A program made the position numbers and the translations under genes. The notes under the pieces were generated by a model. That model worked only from the letters and a program-made list of their open reading frames with translations. It was not told where the DNA came from and ran no database searches. Of a DNA stretch of 64,000 nucleotides, positions 23,980 through 32,165 are shown one piece after another. Within the stretch, counting starts at the first letter, position 1, and each line of letters starts with the position of its first letter. This DNA comes from DATBLE01 sp036555585 (GTDB lineage: Bacteria > Actinomycetota > Thermoleophilia > Gaiellales > Gaiellaceae): the NCBI GenBank assembly GCA_036555585.1, contig DATBLE010000019.1:56510-120509 (forward strand), given 5' to 3'.

Positions 23980-25200
23980 CTACGCTTCGGCGGGGACGGC
24001 CTCGGTCGCGTCCGCGATCTCGCGCACGACCTCGACGATGTCGCGGTTCGCGTTGTAGATCCGCAGCTGCCGGTCGGCGCCGTTGCCGCGGGCGAGGATC
24101 GTGCGGATGCCCTCGAGCTCTCGCTCCGAGCCGAGCTCGCGGGCGTGCGGCTCGAGGTCGCGGAGCGTGCGCCGCACGAGCTGGGCGACCGGGACGCGGT
24201 TGCGCCGGCCGGTGGCGAGGTCGATCACCGGCGCCTCCAGCCCGTAGCGGGCCGCGAGCCACTTGTTCTCGGCGGTCAGGATCCGATGGTACGACGGGAT
24301 CTCCGTGCCCCGGTCGAACTGCTCCGAGTAGAGCTTGACCAGCGCCTGGCAGAACGCCGCCACCGCGACCGCGTCCTCGACGCGCGTGACCGCGTCGCAG
24401 ATGCGGATCTCGACGGTGCCGAGCCGCGGGTGCAGCCGGATGTCCCACCAGATGTGGGTGTAGTCGGCGATGCAGCCCGTGCGCTCGAGCTGGCCGACCA
24501 CCTCGGCGTAGTCGGCGTAGTCGCGGAAGCGCGGCGGCGGGCCCGAGCGGGGGAACGCGGCGAACACCATCTGCCGGCTCGACGCGAGACCGGTCGGCTC
24601 GCCGCGCCAGAACGGCGAGCTGGCCGTCAGCGCGAGCAGCTGTGAGATGTGGGCGAGGAGGCCGTTGACGACCTGGATCGCCTTCTCGGGCCCGTCGACC
24701 GCCACGTGCACGTGCATCCCGAAGATCAGCTCGCGCCGGGCGACGTACTGCATCTGGTCGACGAGGTTGTGGTAGCGGTCGCGAGCCGTGATCCGCTGGC
24801 GCTCGAACAGGCTGAACGGGTGCGTCCCAGCCGAGCCGACCCTGAGCCCCTTCTCGCCGGCGACGGAGGTGACGTACGAACGCAGCGCCATCAGCTCGCG
24901 CTCCACGTCGGCCGGCGTACTGCAGACCGGCGTGGTGATCTCCACCACCGACTGCATCAGCTCCGGGTTGATCCGCTCCTCGAGCTCGTGGCCCGAGACG
25001 GCGGCGAGCACGGTGTCGACGTGCTGCACGAGGTCGAGCGTCTCGGCGTCGAGCAGCATGTACTCCTCCTCGACGCCGAGCGTGTAGGGCTCGCCCTTGC
25101 CGAATGCATGGTCGAGCACGCTCCCGCCCTCTGCAAATCCAGACCCCTGGGCGAACCCCGCGCCTTTGCCGGTGATGGACGGCGGGAACGCCTGCTTCAC
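23980..25200 (-). CDS. Glutamate--cysteine ligase homologue, GCS2/YbdK type carboxylate-amine ligase
   Basis: Protein of 406 residues of the ATP-grasp-like GCS2 family. YTLGVEEEYMLLDAETLDLV carries the metal-binding Glu residues; FGMHVHVAV, WWDIRLHPRLGTVEIRICD and LTAENKWLAARYG are family blocks. Relatives make gamma-glutamylcysteine or other gamma-glutamyl amides. GTG 25200 is chosen for the 4 nt overlap with the RidA stop; the longer open frame upstream is a shadow of RidA. Located in one operon with a redoxin, consistent with thiol metabolism, though YbdK-type members can have weak cysteine ligase activity. Confidence 0.82.
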   Translation of the reverse strand: MKQAFPPSITGKGAGFAQGSGFAEGGSVLDHAFGKGEPYTLGVEEEYMLLDAETLDLVQHVDTVLAAVSGHELEERINPELMQSVVEITTPVCSTPADVERELMALRSYVTSVAGEKGLRVGSAGTHPFSLFERQRITARDRYHNLVDQMQYVARRELIFGMHVHVAVDGPEKAIQVVNGLLAHISQLLALTASSPFWRGEPTGLASSRQMVFAAFPRSGPPPRFRDYADYAEVVGQLERTGCIADYTHIWWDIRLHPRLGTVEIRICDAVTRVEDAVAVAAFCQALVKLYSEQFDRGTEIPSYHRILTAENKWLAARYGLEAPVIDLATGRRNRVPVAQLVRRTLRDLEPHARELGSERELEGIRTILARGNGADRQLRIYNANRDIVEVVREIADATEAVPAEA

Positions 25201-25577
25201 GCGACCAGCGCCTCGGCCTCGATCTCGACGCGCCAGCGCGGGTCGAGCAGGTTCGCGACCACGTACGTGCAGGCCGGCCGGACCTCGCCGAAGAGGGCGC
25301 CGTGCGCCCGGGCGATCTCCTCGAAGTCGTCGGCACTGGTGGCGAAGATGCGGGTCCGGACCACGTGCTCCGGCCCGGCGCCCGCCTCCCGGAGCGCGGC
25401 GACGATGATCGCCAGGCACCGCTTCGCCTGGCTGTAGGCGTCGGCCGGCAGCTCCTCGCCCTCGGACATCACCGGGGCAGTCCCCGCGACGAAGACGTGC
25501 TGCCCGACGCGCACGGCGCGCGAGAAGCCCATCACGGGCTCGTACGGCGAGCCCGAGGGGATGAGACGGCGTTCCAT
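25197..25577 (-). CDS. RidA family protein (YjgF/UK114)
   Basis: Protein of 126 residues of the RidA fold, trimeric enzymes that hydrolyse reactive enamine/imine intermediates. The family blocks VFVAGTAPVMSEGE, VVRTRIFATSADDFEEIARAH and PACTYVVANLLDPRWRVEIEAEA are present, but the catalytic Arg position of canonical RidA is hard to place, so it may be an Rid2-7 subgroup member. First gene of the minus-strand operon ending at 20889. Divergent start codons are 20 bp from the beta-lactamase-like gene. Confidence 0.82.
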   Translation of the reverse strand: MERRLIPSGSPYEPVMGFSRAVRVGQHVFVAGTAPVMSEGEELPADAYSQAKRCLAIIVAALREAGAGPEHVVRTRIFATSADDFEEIARAHGALFGEVRPACTYVVANLLDPRWRVEIEAEALVA

Positions 25578-25582
25578 CTCCC

Positions 25583-25588
25583 TAGTAT
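25583..25588 (+). promoter_or_regulatory. -10 box TAGTAT in the RidA/beta-lactamase divergent gap
   Basis: TAGTAT lies 9 nt before GTG 25598, which decides that start over GTG 25592 (3 nt away). On the minus strand the overlapping GATACT is 6 nt before the RidA ATG and may serve that gene. Confidence 0.4.
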
Positions 25589-25597
25589 CCAGTGCCC

Positions 25598-26401
25598 GTG
25601 GATGCCTTGCGAGCCGTCGAGGAGTGGCCGACCGACCACGTCGCCGTGGGTCTCGCCTCGGCTCGGGGAACCCTTGCCGCCCACGGAGACGTTGCGCGGG
25701 AGTTTCGCTGGGCCTCGGTGACCAAGCCGGTCACGGCGCTCGCCTGCCTCGTGGCGGCCGAGGAGGGCGCGATCGACCTCGACGGGCCGGCAGGGCCGCC
25801 CGGCTCGACCTTCCGCCATCTCCTCGCCCACGCCTCGGGCCTCCCGCTCGAGGGCGCTAGCCCGATCGCGCGGCCCGGCGAGAGGCGGATCTACTCCGAC
25901 CAGGGATTCGACGCGCTCGGTGCCGAGCTCGCGGCACAGGCGAAGATGCCGTTCGCCGAGTACCTGGCCGCGGCCGTGCTCGAGCCGCTCGGGCTCGGCG
26001 CCCGCTACCGGGGCCGCCCCGGGTCGGGCGTGCACGGCTCCCTCGAGGACCTGCTCGCGCTCGGCCGCGAGCTGCTCGCACCGAGGCTCGTCTCGGCCGA
26101 GACGCTGGCGGAGGCGACGTCGGTCCAGTTCCCGGGCCTGATCGGCGTGCTGCCCGGCTTCGGCCGCCAGGAGCCGAACGACTGGGGGTTGGGCTTCGAG
26201 CTCCGCGACGGCAAGACCCCGCACTGGACGGGAGCCCGCAACTCGCCCCGGACGTTCGGCCACTTCGGCCGCAGCGGCACCTTTCTCTGGGTCGATCCGG
26301 ATCCGGGGGTCGCGCTCGCCTGCCTCACCGACCTCGACTTCGGCGACTGGGCGACCGAGGCCTGGCCGTCCCTCTCCGACGCGGTCCTGGCCGAGCTGTA
26401 G
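25598..26401 (+). CDS. Beta-lactamase/DD-peptidase-fold serine hydrolase
   Basis: Protein of 267 residues with the SxxK motif in ASVTKPVTALACLV (Ser nucleophile and Lys base), YSD in RRIYSDQGFDALG replacing YxN, and HFGRSGTFLW near the C-terminus as the KTG equivalent. This is the class C beta-lactamase/esterase/DD-carboxypeptidase superfamily. No signal peptide, so it is probably cytoplasmic and more likely an esterase or peptidase than a resistance enzyme. Shorter than typical 340-400-residue members. Confidence 0.8.
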   Translation: MDALRAVEEWPTDHVAVGLASARGTLAAHGDVAREFRWASVTKPVTALACLVAAEEGAIDLDGPAGPPGSTFRHLLAHASGLPLEGASPIARPGERRIYSDQGFDALGAELAAQAKMPFAEYLAAAVLEPLGLGARYRGRPGSGVHGSLEDLLALGRELLAPRLVSAETLAEATSVQFPGLIGVLPGFGRQEPNDWGLGFELRDGKTPHWTGARNSPRTFGHFGRSGTFLWVDPDPGVALACLTDLDFGDWATEAWPSLSDAVLAEL

Positions 26402-26407
26402 CGGTAC

Positions 26408-26764
26408 TCAGTCGCAGAACAGGGGGCGGATGAACTCGTCGAACGTCGTGCGGTCGCAGCTGGCGACCACGGCGGGCGTGAGCGCGCGAACCGAGGCCGT
26501 GCGCGGCATGTCCATCGTCAGGGCGACCTCGCCGAAGTAGTCGCCCGGCCCGAGCACGTTCCGCTCGCCCATCGCCTCCTGGGTGACGGCCAGCACGCCG
26601 GAGAGCACGACGTAGAAGCGATCGCCCTGCTCCCCCTCGCGCACGATCTCCGCACCTGCCCCGATCGACTCGCGCCGCATCCGCTCCGAGAGCGTGCGCA
26701 GGGTCTGGCCGGGCAGCTCCGCCAGCAGGCCCACGCGGCTGAACTCGTGCTCGCGGATCGGCAT
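26408..26764 (-). CDS. Cyclic nucleotide-binding domain protein
   Basis: Protein of 118 residues consisting of a single cNMP-binding beta-roll. VREGEQGDRFYVVLSGVLAV and GDYFGEVALTMDMPRTASVRAL form the phosphate-binding cassette, including the RTASV arginine that contacts the cyclic phosphate. No DNA-binding or enzymatic domain is fused. Its start is 20 bp from the divergent Nudix gene, and its stop is 7 bp from the convergent beta-lactamase-like gene. Role probably as a regulatory subunit; ligand cAMP or cGMP not distinguishable. Confidence 0.8.
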   Translation of the reverse strand: MPIREHEFSRVGLLAELPGQTLRTLSERMRRESIGAGAEIVREGEQGDRFYVVLSGVLAVTQEAMGERNVLGPGDYFGEVALTMDMPRTASVRALTPAVVASCDRTTFDEFIRPLFCD

Positions 26765-26783
26765 CGGTGCACATACTGCCTGC

Positions 26784-27299
26784 GTGGCGCTCTTCGACGA
26801 CTGGCGGCACTGCCCGCGCTGCGGAGCGGCGATCGAGCCGGCGGACGGCCGCGCGGAGTGTGCGGGGTGCGGGTACGTCGCCTACGCGAACCCGGCGCCG
26901 GCCGCCTGTGCGTTGTGCGTGGACGAGGACGGTCGCGTGCTGCTCACCCGCAGGCGGTGGGAGCCGTACGCGGGCATGTGGGACCTGCCCGGGGGCTTCC
27001 TCGGCGAGGCGGAGCACCCGCTGGAAGGGCTGCGGCGCGAGCTGCTGGAGGAGACCGGGCTCGAGGTCGAGCCGGGCGAGTGGTTCGGCGCCTTCCTCGT
27101 CCCGTACGGCGACGGGCCGGGAACGAGGACGGTGCTCAACCTCGTCTGGCTGGCCCGGGTCGTCGGCGGCACACCGTGCGCCGCCGACGACGTCACCGAG
27201 CTCAGGTGGTTCTCACCCGCCGAGCTGCCGCCGCTCGGCGACATCGCGCTGGCGGGGCCGCTCGAGCGCTGGCTGGAGGCGGAGTCGGAGCCAGGCTGA
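26784..27299 (+). CDS. NUDIX hydrolase with N-terminal zinc ribbon
   Basis: Protein of 171 residues. Two CxxC pairs (HCPRCG and CAGCGY) form a zinc ribbon like those of NudC-type NADH pyrophosphatases. A complete Nudix box follows: GGFLGEAEHPLEGLRRELLE then ETGLEVE, with the catalytic Glu residues. GTG 26784 (MALFDDWRHCPRC) is chosen because upstream codons are antisense to the cNMP gene. CATACT lies 6 nt upstream but lacks the first T of a good -10 box. Hydrolyses a nucleoside diphosphate linked to an unknown moiety. Confidence 0.85.
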   Translation: MALFDDWRHCPRCGAAIEPADGRAECAGCGYVAYANPAPAACALCVDEDGRVLLTRRRWEPYAGMWDLPGGFLGEAEHPLEGLRRELLEETGLEVEPGEWFGAFLVPYGDGPGTRTVLNLVWLARVVGGTPCAADDVTELRWFSPAELPPLGDIALAGPLERWLEAESEPG

Positions 27300-27307
27300 A
27301 GCCTGGC
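27290..27307. repeat. Palindrome at the Nudix 3' end, GGCACCGACGCTG family
   Basis: Perfect 7 bp hairpin GCCAGGC/GCCTGGC with TGAA loop includes the Nudix stop codon. The right flank GGCACCGACGCTG recurs, inverted, at 38972-38984, marking a dispersed palindromic repeat. Sits between convergent genes, so may also terminate transcription. Confidence 0.45.
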
Positions 27308-27318
27308 ACCGACGCTGC

Positions 27319-27645
27319 TCAGGCGGCTGCCTCGACGAGGCCGAGGCCGCGCTCGATCGCGCCCTTCGGCTGCGCGCCGATCACGGCCGCAGCGGGAGCG
27401 CCGTCCTTGAACAGGACGATCGTCGGAATCGACTGGACCCCGTAGCGGATCATCAGCTCCTGCTCCTCGTCGACGTTGATCTTGACGAGCTTCAGCTCGT
27501 CGCCCCGCTCCTCGACGATCTTGTCGAGAACCGGCGAGACGGCGTGGCACGGCCCGCACCACTCAGCCCAGAAGTCGACGATGACGGGCTTCTCGCTCTG
27601 CAGAACCTCCTCCTCGAAGGTCTGCGTCGTGACTGCGGTGGACAT
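27319..27645 (-). CDS. trxA: Thioredoxin
   Basis: Protein of 108 residues with the redox motif WAEWCGPCHAVSPVLD and the cis-proline region IPTIVLFKDG. General cytoplasmic disulfide reductase; a possible reductant for the peroxiredoxin-like protein encoded 4 kb away. ATG 27645 has AAAGGAA at a good distance, a clear leadered gene unlike many neighbours. It faces the Nudix gene and is divergent from ileS. Confidence 0.95.
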   Translation of the reverse strand: MSTAVTTQTFEEEVLQSEKPVIVDFWAEWCGPCHAVSPVLDKIVEERGDELKLVKINVDEEQELMIRYGVQSIPTIVLFKDGAPAAAVIGAQPKGAIERGLGLVEAAA

Positions 27646-27752
27646 TCGGTTCCTTTCGGTCTTGCGTAATCGCTGGAATCACAAGTGGTAACGAGCGTAG
27701 CGGCTGGACTGTTCCCGCATGCGGGCGGAAGGGAACGCGGACCGGCCCACCG

Positions 27753-27758
27753 TAGAAT
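27753..27758 (+). promoter_or_regulatory. -10 box TAGAAT of ileS
   Basis: TAGAAT lies 6 nt before the ileS ATG. A leader long enough for a T-box riboswitch is therefore unlikely. Confidence 0.5.
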
Positions 27759-27764
27759 CGACCC

Positions 27765-30700
27765 ATGGCCGCCAGGTTCGCCCCGCTGCCGCCGGTCCCG
27801 GACCACCCCGCGCTCGAGCGGGCGGTGCTCGAACGCTGGGACGCGGAGCGCACGTTCGACCGGCTGCGCGAGCTCAACCGGGGGGGGCCGCGCTTCAGCT
27901 TCGTCGACGGCCCGATGACGGCGAACAACGCGATGGCCGTCCACCACGCCTGGGGACGAACGCTGAAGGACGTCTTCCAGCGCTACCAGGCGCTGCGCGG
28001 GTGCGAGCAGCGGTACCAGAACGGCTTCGACTGCCAGGGCCTCTGGGTCGAGGTGGAGGTCGAGAAGGCGCTCGGCCTGAACTCGAAGCGCGACATCGAG
28101 GAGTACGGCCTCGGCGAGTTCGCCGCCCGCTGCCGCGAGCGGGTCGCCGAGTTCGCCGAGGTGATCACGCAACAGTCGCGGCGACTCGGCATGTGGATGG
28201 ACTGGGACAACGACTACTACACGTTCTCGGACACGAACATCGAGTACATCTGGAAGTTCCTGAAGGAGGTGCACCGCCGGGGCTGGCTCTTCCAGGGCCA
28301 CCGCTCGACCCAGTGGTGCCCGCGCTGCGGGACGTCGCTGTCGCAGCACGAGCAGGCGGGGGAGGGGAACTATGAGGAGCTCGACCATCCCTCGCTCTAC
28401 GTCCGCTTCCCGCTGAAGGACCGCGAGGGCGAGTCGCTCGTCGTCTGGACGACGACGCCGTGGACCCTGCCGGCGAACGTCGCCGCGGCGGTCCGGCCCG
28501 AGGCCGAGTACGGGCTACGGGACGGGGGGTGGCGGCTGGCCGAGACCGGAGCCGAGTACGACCGGATTGCCCGCGGCTCCGAGCTGGTCGGGCTCGCGTT
28601 CTCCGGGCCCTTCGACGAGCTGCCGCCGCAGCAGGGCATCGTCCACCGCGTGATCCCGTGGGACGAGGTCGCGCTCGACGAGGGCACGGGCATCGTCCAC
28701 ATCGCCCCGGGCGCGGGGACCGAGGACTTCGAGCTCTCGAAGGTGCACGGACTGCCGGTGCTCGTCCCGATCGACGAGGGCGGGCGGTTCTATCCGCAGT
28801 ACGGCGCGTTCGCGGGGATGACGACGGGCGAGGTCGAGGCGCCCGTGATCGCCTCGCTGCGCGAGCGCGACCTGCTGGTCGACGCCGGCCGCATCACCCA
28901 CCGCTACCCGATCTGCTGGCGCTGCCGCACACCGCTCGTCTTCCGGGTGGTCGACGACTGGTTCATCGGCGTCGACCAGGTGCGCGCGCAGCTCCGCGAC
29001 GAGAATCGGACGGTCGAGTGGACACCGCCGCAGTACGGCAAGCGGATGGACGACTGGCTCGCGAACATGGGCGACTGGAACATCTCCCGGAAGCGCTACT
29101 TCGGCCTGCCGCTGCCCTTCTACCCGTGCTCGTGCGGGCACCTGACGGTCGTCGGCTCGCGCGCGGAGCTGGAGGAGCGGGCGGTGAGCGGGCTCGAGCA
29201 GCTGCAGGAGCTGCACCGTCCGTGGATCGACGAGGTGCCGATCCGCTGCGAGTCGTGCGGGGTCGAGGTGCGGCGGATCCCCGAGGTCGGCGACGCCTGG
29301 CTCGACGCGGGCATCGTCCCGCTCTCCACGCTCGGCTGGGAGAGCCCGGTCTACGTGCCGGGCGGGAACGCGACCGGCGCTGCTGCCGGGTTGACCGGCG
29401 CCGACCTGCCCGACCACGCCTACTGGGAGCAGTGGTTCCCGGCCGACTGGGTCTCGGAGATGCGCGAGCAGATCCGGCTCTGGTTCTACTCGCAGTTCTT
29501 CATGTCGGTGACGCTCGTCGGCCGGTCGCCGTACCGGCGGGTGCTCACGTACGAGAAGCTCCTCGACGAGCACGGCCGGGAGATGCACCGCTCGTGGGGC
29601 AACTCGATCGACGCGGACGACGCGTTCGACCGGATGGGCGCCGACGTGATGCGCTGGCTCTTCTGCGACGTGCAGCCGGCGCAGAACCTGAGGTTCGGCT
29701 ACGGCCCTGCGGGTGAGGTCAAGCGGCGGCTGCTCACCCTCTGGAACTCGGTCTCGTTCTTCGTCACGTACGCGAACATCGAAGGCTTCGCGCCCACCTA
29801 CGAGGATCTCGCGGAGGGGCCGCCCGCCGGGCAGCCGCTCGACCGGTGGCTCGTTGCCCGGACGCGGCAGCTGGTCGCGGAGGCGACCGAGGGCTACGAC
29901 CGCTACTGGACGCCGGCGGTGACAGCGTCGTTCGAGCGGTTCGTCGGCGACCTCTCCAACTGGTACATCCGCCGCTCGCGCCGCCGCTTCTACTCGTTCG
30001 ACGAGGCCGCGTTCCGGACGCTCTGGTATGCGCTGGCCCAGGGGTTGCGTGTGGTCGCGCCCGTGATGCCGTTCCTGGCCGACGAGCTCTGGCGGAACCT
30101 CGTCGGCGGCGCAGGCGAGGGAGCGCCCGACTCGGTCCACCTGGCCGGCTGGCCGGCGGTGGGGGACGCCGACGCGGCGCTCCTGGCGGAGGTCGACGAG
30201 CTGCGTGAGGTGATCGAGCTCGGCCGGCAGGCCCGGGCCGAGGAGAACGTGAAGCTGCGCCAGCCACTGCGCAGGGCGTCGGTCTTCGGGTCGGAGGCGG
30301 CCCGGGCCCATCTGGACGAGATCAAGGAAGAGCTCCGCGTGAAGGAGGTCGACCTGCTCGACAGCGCGCCGGTGCGGTTCAGCTACAAGCCGAACCTCCG
30401 GGTGCTCGGGCCGAAGCTCGGCCCGCGTCTTCGTGACGTGAAGGCCGCGCTCGAAGCGGGCGAATTCGAGGACCTCGGCGACGGCCGGATCCGGGCCGGC
30501 GGGCAGGAGCTGTCGCCCGACGAGCTCCTGGTCGAGCGCGCGAAGGAGCGGGGCTGGGCCCATTCCGACCGCTTCTCGGTCGGCCTCGACCTCGAGCTCG
30601 ACGACGAGCTCGAGCTGGAGGGACGCGTCTACGATCTGATCCACGCGCTGAACGCGCTCCGCAAGGAGCGGGGGTTCGAGTTGACCGACCGGATCGTCGC

Positions 30701-30836
30701 GATCCTGCCGGCCGCAGACGCCGACCTGGCCGACCGCCACGGCGACTGGATCAAGGCGGAAACGCTCGCGACCGACCTGCGCGTGGACGGCGCGTCGCTC
30801 GAGATCGAGAAGGTGGACGCGCCCCCGGCCGCCTGA
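27765..30836 (+). CDS. ileS: Isoleucine--tRNA ligase
   Basis: Class I synthetase of 1023 residues charging tRNA-Ile. It includes the connective editing domain, the anticodon-binding region (LSNWYIRRSRRRFYS) and a C-terminal extension. The usual HIGH motif is replaced by AMAVHHAWGRT and the KMSKS loop reads EMHRS (residues 606-610), as in a divergent IleS subtype seen in actinobacteria and relatives. Zinc-type pairs WCPRCG and WRCRTP are present. TAGAAT 6 nt before the ATG predicts a leaderless mRNA. Confidence 0.93.
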   Translation: MAARFAPLPPVPDHPALERAVLERWDAERTFDRLRELNRGGPRFSFVDGPMTANNAMAVHHAWGRTLKDVFQRYQALRGCEQRYQNGFDCQGLWVEVEVEKALGLNSKRDIEEYGLGEFAARCRERVAEFAEVITQQSRRLGMWMDWDNDYYTFSDTNIEYIWKFLKEVHRRGWLFQGHRSTQWCPRCGTSLSQHEQAGEGNYEELDHPSLYVRFPLKDREGESLVVWTTTPWTLPANVAAAVRPEAEYGLRDGGWRLAETGAEYDRIARGSELVGLAFSGPFDELPPQQGIVHRVIPWDEVALDEGTGIVHIAPGAGTEDFELSKVHGLPVLVPIDEGGRFYPQYGAFAGMTTGEVEAPVIASLRERDLLVDAGRITHRYPICWRCRTPLVFRVVDDWFIGVDQVRAQLRDENRTVEWTPPQYGKRMDDWLANMGDWNISRKRYFGLPLPFYPCSCGHLTVVGSRAELEERAVSGLEQLQELHRPWIDEVPIRCESCGVEVRRIPEVGDAWLDAGIVPLSTLGWESPVYVPGGNATGAAAGLTGADLPDHAYWEQWFPADWVSEMREQIRLWFYSQFFMSVTLVGRSPYRRVLTYEKLLDEHGREMHRSWGNSIDADDAFDRMGADVMRWLFCDVQPAQNLRFGYGPAGEVKRRLLTLWNSVSFFVTYANIEGFAPTYEDLAEGPPAGQPLDRWLVARTRQLVAEATEGYDRYWTPAVTASFERFVGDLSNWYIRRSRRRFYSFDEAAFRTLWYALAQGLRVVAPVMPFLADELWRNLVGGAGEGAPDSVHLAGWPAVGDADAALLAEVDELREVIELGRQARAEENVKLRQPLRRASVFGSEAARAHLDEIKEELRVKEVDLLDSAPVRFSYKPNLRVLGPKLGPRLRDVKAALEAGEFEDLGDGRIRAGGQELSPDELLVERAKERGWAHSDRFSVGLDLELDDELELEGRVYDLIHALNALRKERGFELTDRIVAILPAADADLADRHGDWIKAETLATDLRVDGASLEIEKVDAPPAA

Positions 30837-30855
30837 GCCACGTCCCGCGTCACAA

Positions 30856-30925
30856 CCGGGGTCAGACCCCCCACGGAAGCGCGCCAAGGTTGACTCGTTG
30901 CGGTTCCGTCCGGGGTCAGACCCCC
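30856..30925. repeat. Two copies of the GGGGTCAGACCCC palindrome
   Basis: CCGGGGTCAGACCCCC occurs at 30856-30871 and again at 30910-30925 in the 122 bp gap between convergent ileS and ispH. The same core, or its GGGACAGTCCC relative, occurs in at least four other gaps of this window. REP-like; may also end transcription. Confidence 0.65.
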
Positions 30926-30958
30926 ACGCCGGTGCAACATTCTCTCCACAGCCGCCCC

Positions 30959-31903
30959 TCAGGCAGCCGGAACGATCCGCCGAACCTGTGTGGGCAGCCG
31001 GAACACGACGTCCTCGGCCGCCCGCTCGGTCTCGCCGACGATCTCCACGCCGCGAGCGCGGAACCAGTCGCAGACGCGCCGGACGAGGTGCTCTGGAGCG
31101 GACGCCCCGGCCGTGAGCCCGGCAGTCTGGGCCCCCCTCAGCCAGCGTTCGTCGATCGAGCCTTCGTCCTCGATCAGGTGCGCCTGCACGCCGGCGGCCT
31201 GCGCGGTCTCGACGAGTCGGTTCGAGTTCGAGCTGTTGGACGAGCCGAGCACGAGCACGACGTCGACCTCGGCGGCGAGCTTCTTCACCGCCTGCTGGCG
31301 GTTCGTGGTCGCGTAGCAGATGTCGCCCTCGTCGGGGCCTACGATCTCGGGGAAGCGCCGCCGCAGCACGGAGACGATCTCGGCCGTCTCGTCGACCGAC
31401 AGCGTCGTCTGCGTCGCGTACGCCACCCGGTTCGGATCGGGAACCTCCACGCGCTCCGCATCGGGCACGGTCTCGACGACGACGGTCTGCTCCGGTGCCT
31501 CTCCGCGCGTCCCGACCACCTCCTCGTGAGCCGCGTGGCCGACGAGGAGGACGGTGTGGCCGGATCCGGCGTACCGGCGCACGGCGGCGTGCACGCGCGT
31601 GACGAGCGGACAGACGGCGTCGATCGTCCGCAGTCGGCGCGCGGCTGCACGATCGTGGACGGCCGGCGTCACACCGTGGGCCGAGAGGACGAGCAGGGAG
31701 CCGGCCGGCGGCTCGTCCTCGCTCTCGACGAACACGGCGCCACGCTGTTCGAGCTCTCGGACGACGTGTGCGTTGTGGACGATCTGGCGGCGGACGTAGA
31801 CCGGTGCCCCGTGGAGCTCGAGGGCGCGCTCGACGGTCTCGACGGCTCGCTCGACGCCAGCGCAGTACCCGCGAGGCGAGGCGAGAAGCAGCCGCGCAAC
31901 CAC
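30959..31903 (-). CDS. ispH: 4-hydroxy-3-methylbut-2-enyl diphosphate reductase
   Basis: Last enzyme of the MEP isoprenoid pathway, making IPP and DMAPP. Protein of 314 residues beginning MVARLLLASPRGYCAG. The iron-sulfur ligands are Cys14, the Cys in VCPLVTRVH and the Cys in ICYATTNRQ. VLVLGSSNSSNSNRLVE is the substrate-binding block. GTG 31903 is preferred over upstream starts because the family N-terminus begins here and TACCAT (minus strand, 31917-31912) lies exactly 8 nt before it. Confidence 0.94.
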   Translation of the reverse strand: MVARLLLASPRGYCAGVERAVETVERALELHGAPVYVRRQIVHNAHVVRELEQRGAVFVESEDEPPAGSLLVLSAHGVTPAVHDRAAARRLRTIDAVCPLVTRVHAAVRRYAGSGHTVLLVGHAAHEEVVGTRGEAPEQTVVVETVPDAERVEVPDPNRVAYATQTTLSVDETAEIVSVLRRRFPEIVGPDEGDICYATTNRQQAVKKLAAEVDVVLVLGSSNSSNSNRLVETAQAAGVQAHLIEDEGSIDERWLRGAQTAGLTAGASAPEHLVRRVCDWFRARGVEIVGETERAAEDVVFRLPTQVRRIVPAA

Positions 31904-31996
31904 GGTCGTTGATGGTAGCTCCGGTCCGCGCGACACCCGGTGTCCACTCGACACCTCGACCTGGCAAGGGACCGCGGGGCACAGACCCATCAAACG

Positions 31997-32033
31997 GAAA
32001 AGCCCGCTGCTCGGGGGGGTCGGCGCAGCGGGC
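31997..32033 (-). terminator. Intrinsic terminator downstream of the EamA gene
   Basis: Perfect 9 bp stem GCCCGCTGC/GCAGCGGGC (32033-32025 with 32010-32002, 14 nt loop) followed on the minus strand by TTTT. It ends transcription coming from the EamA gene before the ispH promoter. Confidence 0.7.
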
Positions 32034-32165
32034 CCTTCCTAGTGCTCACCGCGGATGTACCGGCCGAAGGCCGACCGCAGTTCGCATCGCCCAGTTCAGC
32101 CAGGGTAAGTGCGCTCGGCTCCGGTGCCAATAGGCCGTTCGGCCCATCTTTGCAACCACGGAGAC
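32034..32165 (-). other. Gap of 132 bp with small hairpins, no gene recognised
   Basis: Between the EamA stop and its terminator. It contains short GGCC-loop-GGCC hairpins near 32061-32072 and 32132-32145. No coding, tRNA, SRP or tmRNA signature was recognised. A long 3' untranslated region or an unclassified small RNA are both possible. Confidence 0.3.

Noticed and set aside
26772..26777. Leaderless -10 box for the Nudix gene (CATACT)
   Set aside because: First T of TANNNT is missing, so it was left out of the list of 21.
27700..27764. T-box riboswitch before ileS
   Set aside because: The -10 box is 6 nt from the ATG, leaving no leader; no T-box sequence seen.
30856..30925. CRISPR array from repeated GGGGTCAGACCCC units
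   Set aside because: Only two short copies with no regular spacers; the same core is scattered as single palindromes elsewhere.
28515..31982. Minus-strand frame of 1155 codons opposite ileS
   Set aside because: Shadow of ileS caused by high GC; composition is Arg/Asp/His-rich with no domain. The same applies to other long antisense frames (for example 3583-5850, 57772-59910).
32034..32165. SRP RNA, tmRNA, RNase P RNA or 6S RNA
   Set aside because: None of the conserved core motifs of these RNAs could be found on either strand.
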